From: Acidobacteriota bacterium
GTDB lineage: Bacteria; Acidobacteriota; Thermoanaerobaculia; Gp7-AA8
Reading direction: 5' to 3'
Length of the DNA: 6,436 nt
Assembly: GCA_003222375.1 (NCBI GenBank)
Contig: QHVX01000135.1
Location: forward strand, 1 to 6,436
Shown here piece by piece: positions 5,904 through 6,436 of the stretch. Numbering within the stretch: the first letter of the stretch is position 1; every line of letters starts with the position of its first letter. The translations under genes and the position numbers were made by a program. The notes under the pieces were generated by a model. It was given only the letters and a program-made list of their open reading frames with translations. It searched no databases and was not told the DNA's origin.

Positions 5904-6436
5904 ATGTCAAAATTTTTCCGGGCGGCGCTGACAGCCGCGGTTCTGCTTCTCGCGCTCAACGCCGGTGCGCAGTCGATCGTCACGGTGGCGGGCGGGGGAA
6001 GCGACGATGGCCAGCTTGCGACCAACATCTCGCTGTTCGGTCCGCGCGGTCTGGCGTTCGATTCGGCCGGCCGGCTGTACGTCGTCGAACGATTCCAGGG
6101 CGTCGTCCGCCGCATCGATCTGCAGACTGGAAAAGTCGAGACGATCGCCGGAACCGGCGCGGCCGGATTTGGAGGTGACGGCGGGCCGGCACGGAAGGCA
6201 ACGCTGAAGGAGCCGCGACAGCTCTTCATCGACGCTAGCGACAACGTTTACATCACCGATTCCGGCAACGGCCGCGTGCGAAAGATCGACGCGAAGACGG
6301 GAATCATCACGACCGTCGCCGGCCGCGGCTCGGAACGTCCTGACAACACCATCGGCGACAACGGACCAGCGACAGAAGCTGTCTTACGCGGACCGTGGGG
6401 CATCTGGATCGATCGCGGCAGCCTGGACATCACCGA
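5904..6436 (+). CDS. Secreted NHL-repeat beta-propeller protein (3' truncated)
   Basis: The frame from ATG 5904 runs without a stop to the window edge, giving 177 residues of a longer protein. Residues 1-22 form a signal peptide: a basic start MSKFFR, the hydrophobic core LTAAVLLLAL, and the site AGA before Gln23, which suits signal peptidase I. Three repeat units follow, each opening with a (V/I)AG motif (residues 28-30, 81-83 and 138-140, about 53-57 apart). Each unit holds a blade of the type GPRGLAFDSAGRLYVVE or EPRQLFIDASDNVYITD followed by VRRID or VRKID, typical of NHL repeats. GFGGDGGPA and GDNGPAT are the common loop motifs of this family. Such propellers bind proteins or ligands outside the cell; nothing here shows an enzyme activity. 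The gene points away from the hydrolase gene. Being cut at the edge, its full length and any C-terminal domain are unknown. Confidence 0.9.
   Translation, partial: MSKFFRAALTAAVLLLALNAGAQSIVTVAGGGSDDGQLATNISLFGPRGLAFDSAGRLYVVERFQGVVRRIDLQTGKVETIAGTGAAGFGGDGGPARKATLKEPRQLFIDASDNVYITDSGNGRVRKIDAKTGIITTVAGRGSERPDNTIGDNGPATEAVLRGPWGIWIDRGSLDIT

Noticed and set aside
5819..6244. 141-codon open frame on the - strand spanning the divergent region
   Set aside because: It overlaps the signal peptide regions of both well-supported divergent genes. Its Ser/Arg/Pro-rich sequence matches nothing I recognise.
1..6436. Hidden mobile element, CRISPR array, toxin-antitoxin pair or defence system
   Set aside because: No direct repeat arrays, transposase or nuclease motifs, or small paired genes are visible; nearly all bases belong to four recognised genes.

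Overview
The window is GC-rich (I estimate about 60 % by eye) bacterial DNA, densely packed with protein-coding genes and with no gene-free stretch longer than about 40 bases. The gene families suggest a soil-type bacterium, most likely an Acidobacteriota member or a relative: Hanks-type kinases fused to TolB-like and TPR modules, a serine hydrolase fused to a DUF1343/NamZ domain, and a secreted NHL-repeat protein. This assignment is inference from family content. No rRNA or other marker is present. I found no tRNA, rRNA, CRISPR array, insertion sequence or phage gene.

Layout: (1) Positions 1-1383 (+) are the C-terminal, TPR-rich part of a larger protein whose start lies upstream of the window. 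Its sequence looks like the back half of a serine/threonine kinase-TPR or regulator-TPR protein. (2) Positions 1380-3659 (+) are a complete membrane-anchored serine/threonine kinase with the order kinase, one membrane helix, TolB-like domain, TPRs. It starts inside the stop codon of gene 1 (ATGA overlap), so the two are probably one translationally coupled unit. (3) Positions 5865-3622 (-) are a complete putative lipoprotein joining a beta-lactamase-fold serine hydrolase to a DUF1343 (NamZ, exo-beta-N-acetylmuramidase, GH171) domain, likely acting on peptidoglycan fragments. Its 3' end overlaps the 3' end of the kinase gene by 38 bases, tail to tail. (4) Positions 5904-6436 (+) are the start of a secreted NHL-repeat beta-propeller protein, cut off by the window edge. 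It is transcribed divergently from gene 3 across only 38 bases.

How they fit together: genes 1 and 2 form a signalling pair (sensor/kinase with protein-interaction repeats). Genes 3 and 4 are envelope or exported proteins. A functional link between the kinase pair and the peptidoglycan enzyme is not shown by the sequence; they are convergent and so not co-transcribed. The most unusual points are a kinase C-lobe that looks shortened after the DxYSFG helix, the amidase-like/muramidase fusion, the gene overlaps, and a short AT-rich island inside the NamZ domain. I see no strong evidence of a wholly new system.
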